Part shown: positions 62,140-64,000 of the stretch, one piece after another
How the letters are laid out: the number at the start of each line of letters is the position of its first letter
Position numbering within the stretch: position 1 is the first letter of the stretch
Assembly (NCBI GenBank): GCA_035326705.1
Contig: DAOLES010000004.1
Span: 123,308-187,307 of the forward strand
Origin: Oligoflexia bacterium
GTDB taxonomy: Bacteria > Bdellovibrionota_G > JALEGL01
Length of the DNA: 64,000 bases
Reading direction: 5' to 3'
The notes under the pieces: generated by a model
The model's database searches: none
Told to the model about the DNA's origin: nothing
What the model saw: the letters and a program-made list of their open reading frames with translations, nothing else
Program-made: the position numbers and the translations under genes

Positions 62140-63999
62140 AATACTTTTTGTTTTATTGGGGAAGCATAAAAAAACGCTAGTACCTACATTAAGTTCAGTT
62201 TCTAACCATATTTTTCCTCTGTGTTTTTTCATCATGTCCTGACAAAACTGTAGACCAATACCATGACCTTTTTTCTTTGAATCCCCTCTTTCAAACATGA
62301 TAAAGGCTTTACTGGCTTGTTCTTGAGTCATGCCTTTGCCGTCATCAGATAAGCAGAGAATAAAATTATGTTCCTGTGGATGGGCTGTAACTTTTATTAT
62401 GGCTTGTTCATTTTTAGCATATTTTAAAGAGTTATTGATAAGGTTATTGAGTATTTCTTTGAAAATAAAAGGGTCAGCATGAATGGAATAACAGGCTGGT
62501 TTAAAATCAATAGTGAAATCAGCATTGGTCTTAGATTTAAAAATATTTTCTTTTAAAGCTTCTTTGATAATAGGGTAAATATCAAATTTTTGTTTATGGA
62601 TCACTAAATCTTTGTTGGTGTTTTTTAAAGTTTCTAAAAACTTATGATTAAGTATTTTAAGTTTCTTGACTCTATCTTTAATTTTTAGTGTAATATTTAA
62701 ACTTTCTTTGTGACCTTTGATGGCATCAAAGTCAGCAAGAAGATCAAGGCCAGCATCAATGCTATTTAAACCTCCCTTAAGTTGATGAGTGATAAAACTA
62801 AAGGTTTTCTTTTGTTGCTGAGCTAGGTTTTTTTCTAAAAAAGAAAGCTTATTTTTTTGAATGTTTTTTTGAGTGATGTTTTCACCAATTAATGTAAGTC
62901 CATTGACTGTATTTAAACCGTCTGTTGTTGCAGATGCTTTCCATTGAATAGTATGCGTAGCATTTTTTGATGTAATAATTTTAGTCTTAAAAGATTTTGC
63001 TCTGGTTTTTTTGGAGATAACGGATAAAAGTTTTCTTTGGGTTTCATTTTTCTCTTCTGAATCAATAAATAAATTTATAAAGTTTTTTTTCTTTAAGTCT
63101 TCTTGCTCAAGCCCAACGAGATTAGAGAAGAAATGGTTGGTAAAAAGAATATTCCCGGCCAAGTCTAATGAGATAAAAATAATTGGACTTTGCATGAAAG
63201 CTTCTCTAAAACGCAATAGAAAGTCTTGTCCTTCTTCAAATTGAAATTGCTGGTCACTGATATCACGTTGCATGCATAAAAATTTAATAATCTTTCCCTT
63301 TTTATCATGAACAGGTGAAATAATAGTCTCTAACCAAACAACTTTATTGTTTTTAAATTTATTTTTAATTAACCCGGACCAAACCTTGCCATCAATGATC
63401 GTTTTCCATAAAGTCTCAAAAAATTTAGAATCATGGTGCCCAGAGTTAAAATCTCTGTAATTTTTATGAAGCAGATCTTCAATGGTAAATCCAGACAATT
63501 TTAAAAAGCTTTCACTGGCATAAAGGATATTGCCAAATAAATCTGATTCACTCACAATATTATAGTGCTGTAACGCTTTTGCTTGGATCTCTAAGCGTTT
63601 ATTAGCAAATTCTAACTCACGTAAGGCACGTTTTTTTTTGGTAATATTTCTTATGATCAGTATAACTTGAATTGAATTTTTATTAGGAATAGGGGTGTAT
63701 GATACTTCAATAAATTCAATTTTGTTGTTGGTATAACTGTAGTGATGACTTTGAGCCTTATTTTTTTTGATGGTATCTGATAGGTGCGTTGAAATCAAAG
63801 ATCCAAAAATTCCACAATCTTCTATATTAGATCCAATCAGCTCGGATGGTTTTTTGTCAATAAACATTGAGCTTTTAGGGTTGGCGTAAAGAATGTTAAA
63901 TTTTTTGTCGCAGACAATGAAGGCGTCATTGGCGTAAGATAAAAATGACTGTAGCCACAGAGCATTGTTTTGCTCATCAGATTTTAATATTTTTTTCAT
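62131..63999 (-). CDS. Multi-PAS sensor histidine kinase (soluble)
   Basis: A 622-residue kinase with no membrane segment. Three PAS domains are at about 14-122, 145-250 and 262-378. The second has the redox-sensor-like FNSGHHDSKFFETLWKTI and KVWSGLIKNKFKNN. HisKA carries the phosphorylated His405 in FSFITHQLKGG. The ATPase has ILNNLINNSLKYAKN, DDGKGM and GHGIGLQFCQDMMKKHRGK. No receiver domain is attached and no response regulator is in the window. The start ATG lies one base inside the window edge, so the true start may lie outside. Confidence 0.9.
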   Translation of the reverse strand: MKKILKSDEQNNALWLQSFLSYANDAFIVCDKKFNILYANPKSSMFIDKKPSELIGSNIEDCGIFGSLISTHLSDTIKKNKAQSHHYSYTNNKIEFIEVSYTPIPNKNSIQVILIIRNITKKKRALRELEFANKRLEIQAKALQHYNIVSESDLFGNILYASESFLKLSGFTIEDLLHKNYRDFNSGHHDSKFFETLWKTIIDGKVWSGLIKNKFKNNKVVWLETIISPVHDKKGKIIKFLCMQRDISDQQFQFEEGQDFLLRFREAFMQSPIIFISLDLAGNILFTNHFFSNLVGLEQEDLKKKNFINLFIDSEEKNETQRKLLSVISKKTRAKSFKTKIITSKNATHTIQWKASATTDGLNTVNGLTLIGENITQKNIQKNKLSFLEKNLAQQQKKTFSFITHQLKGGLNSIDAGLDLLADFDAIKGHKESLNITLKIKDRVKKLKILNHKFLETLKNTNKDLVIHKQKFDIYPIIKEALKENIFKSKTNADFTIDFKPACYSIHADPFIFKEILNNLINNSLKYAKNEQAIIKVTAHPQEHNFILCLSDDGKGMTQEQASKAFIMFERGDSKKKGHGIGLQFCQDMMKKHRGKIWLETELNVGTSVFLCFPNKTKSISD

Positions 64000-64000
64000 G

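Overview
The window is AT-rich (by eye about 37-38 % GC), gene-dense chromosome from a Gram-negative bacterium. It carries Pal and CpoB, many lipoproteins and signal peptides, class-I-type housekeeping genes, and SD sequences of the AGGAGG type. Gene content (TAXI-type TRAP transporter, DUF1800/DUF1501 pair, FGE-like lipoprotein, tig-clpP-clpX-lon block) suits a lineage from the former Deltaproteobacteria such as Bdellovibrionota or a relative, but no marker here fixes the taxonomy. There is no phage, plasmid, CRISPR array or transposase gene.

Layout. 0.1-6 kb: tripartite transporter, then the DUF1800/DUF1501 secreted pair. 6.4-11.6 kb (minus): hydrolase, enolase, deoxynucleoside kinase, rsmA, tsaD. 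11.8-14.3 kb: a decayed lipoprotein gene and two secreted proteins. 14.4-16.4 kb (minus): cpoB, a membrane protein and pal. 16.8-22.2 kb: nusA-infB-rbfA-truB. 22.3-24.7 kb: secreted trypsin-like protease and EEP-family protein. 24.9-33.6 kb: the proteostasis block tig, clpP, clpX, lon with small unknown genes in between. 33.7-41.5 kb: an accessory stretch with tRNA-Val, tRNA-Asp, a collagenase-like metalloprotease, paralogous lipoproteins and most of the dispersed repeats. 41.5-48.4 kb: amidase, mutS, FGE-like lipoprotein, rhomboid. 48.6-54 kb: a pantothenate/CoA operon. 54-60 kb: a probable 6S RNA, a Bax-inhibitor-1 protein, esterase, BolA, thiopurine methyltransferase, GNAT-nitrilase fusion. 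60-64 kb: a stress-type cluster (DUF2383, hemerythrin, DUF1328, small lipoprotein) and a KaiB-like protein facing a PAS histidine kinase.

How genes work together. The 48.6-53.1 kb operon encodes, in overlapping order, a ketol-acid-reductoisomerase-like enzyme, PanB, CoaX, CoaBC and PanC. This gives a route from 2-ketoisovalerate to 4'-phosphopantetheine in which the reductoisomerase homologue fills the slot of ketopantoate reductase (PanE). Directly behind it lies a site-2-protease-fold membrane protein that has lost its zinc ligands.

The least expected structure is non-coding. Two families of palindromic repeats lie between genes. One is a mosaic of several hairpins whose arms differ between copies but keep pairing. 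It follows both tRNA genes, and one copy sits between perfect 50-bp direct repeats made from the end of the preceding gene. A ~200-nt rod-shaped RNA with its own promoter and terminator at 54.06-54.26 kb resembles 6S RNA. A perfect 29-bp inverted repeat lies at 47.78-47.85 kb.
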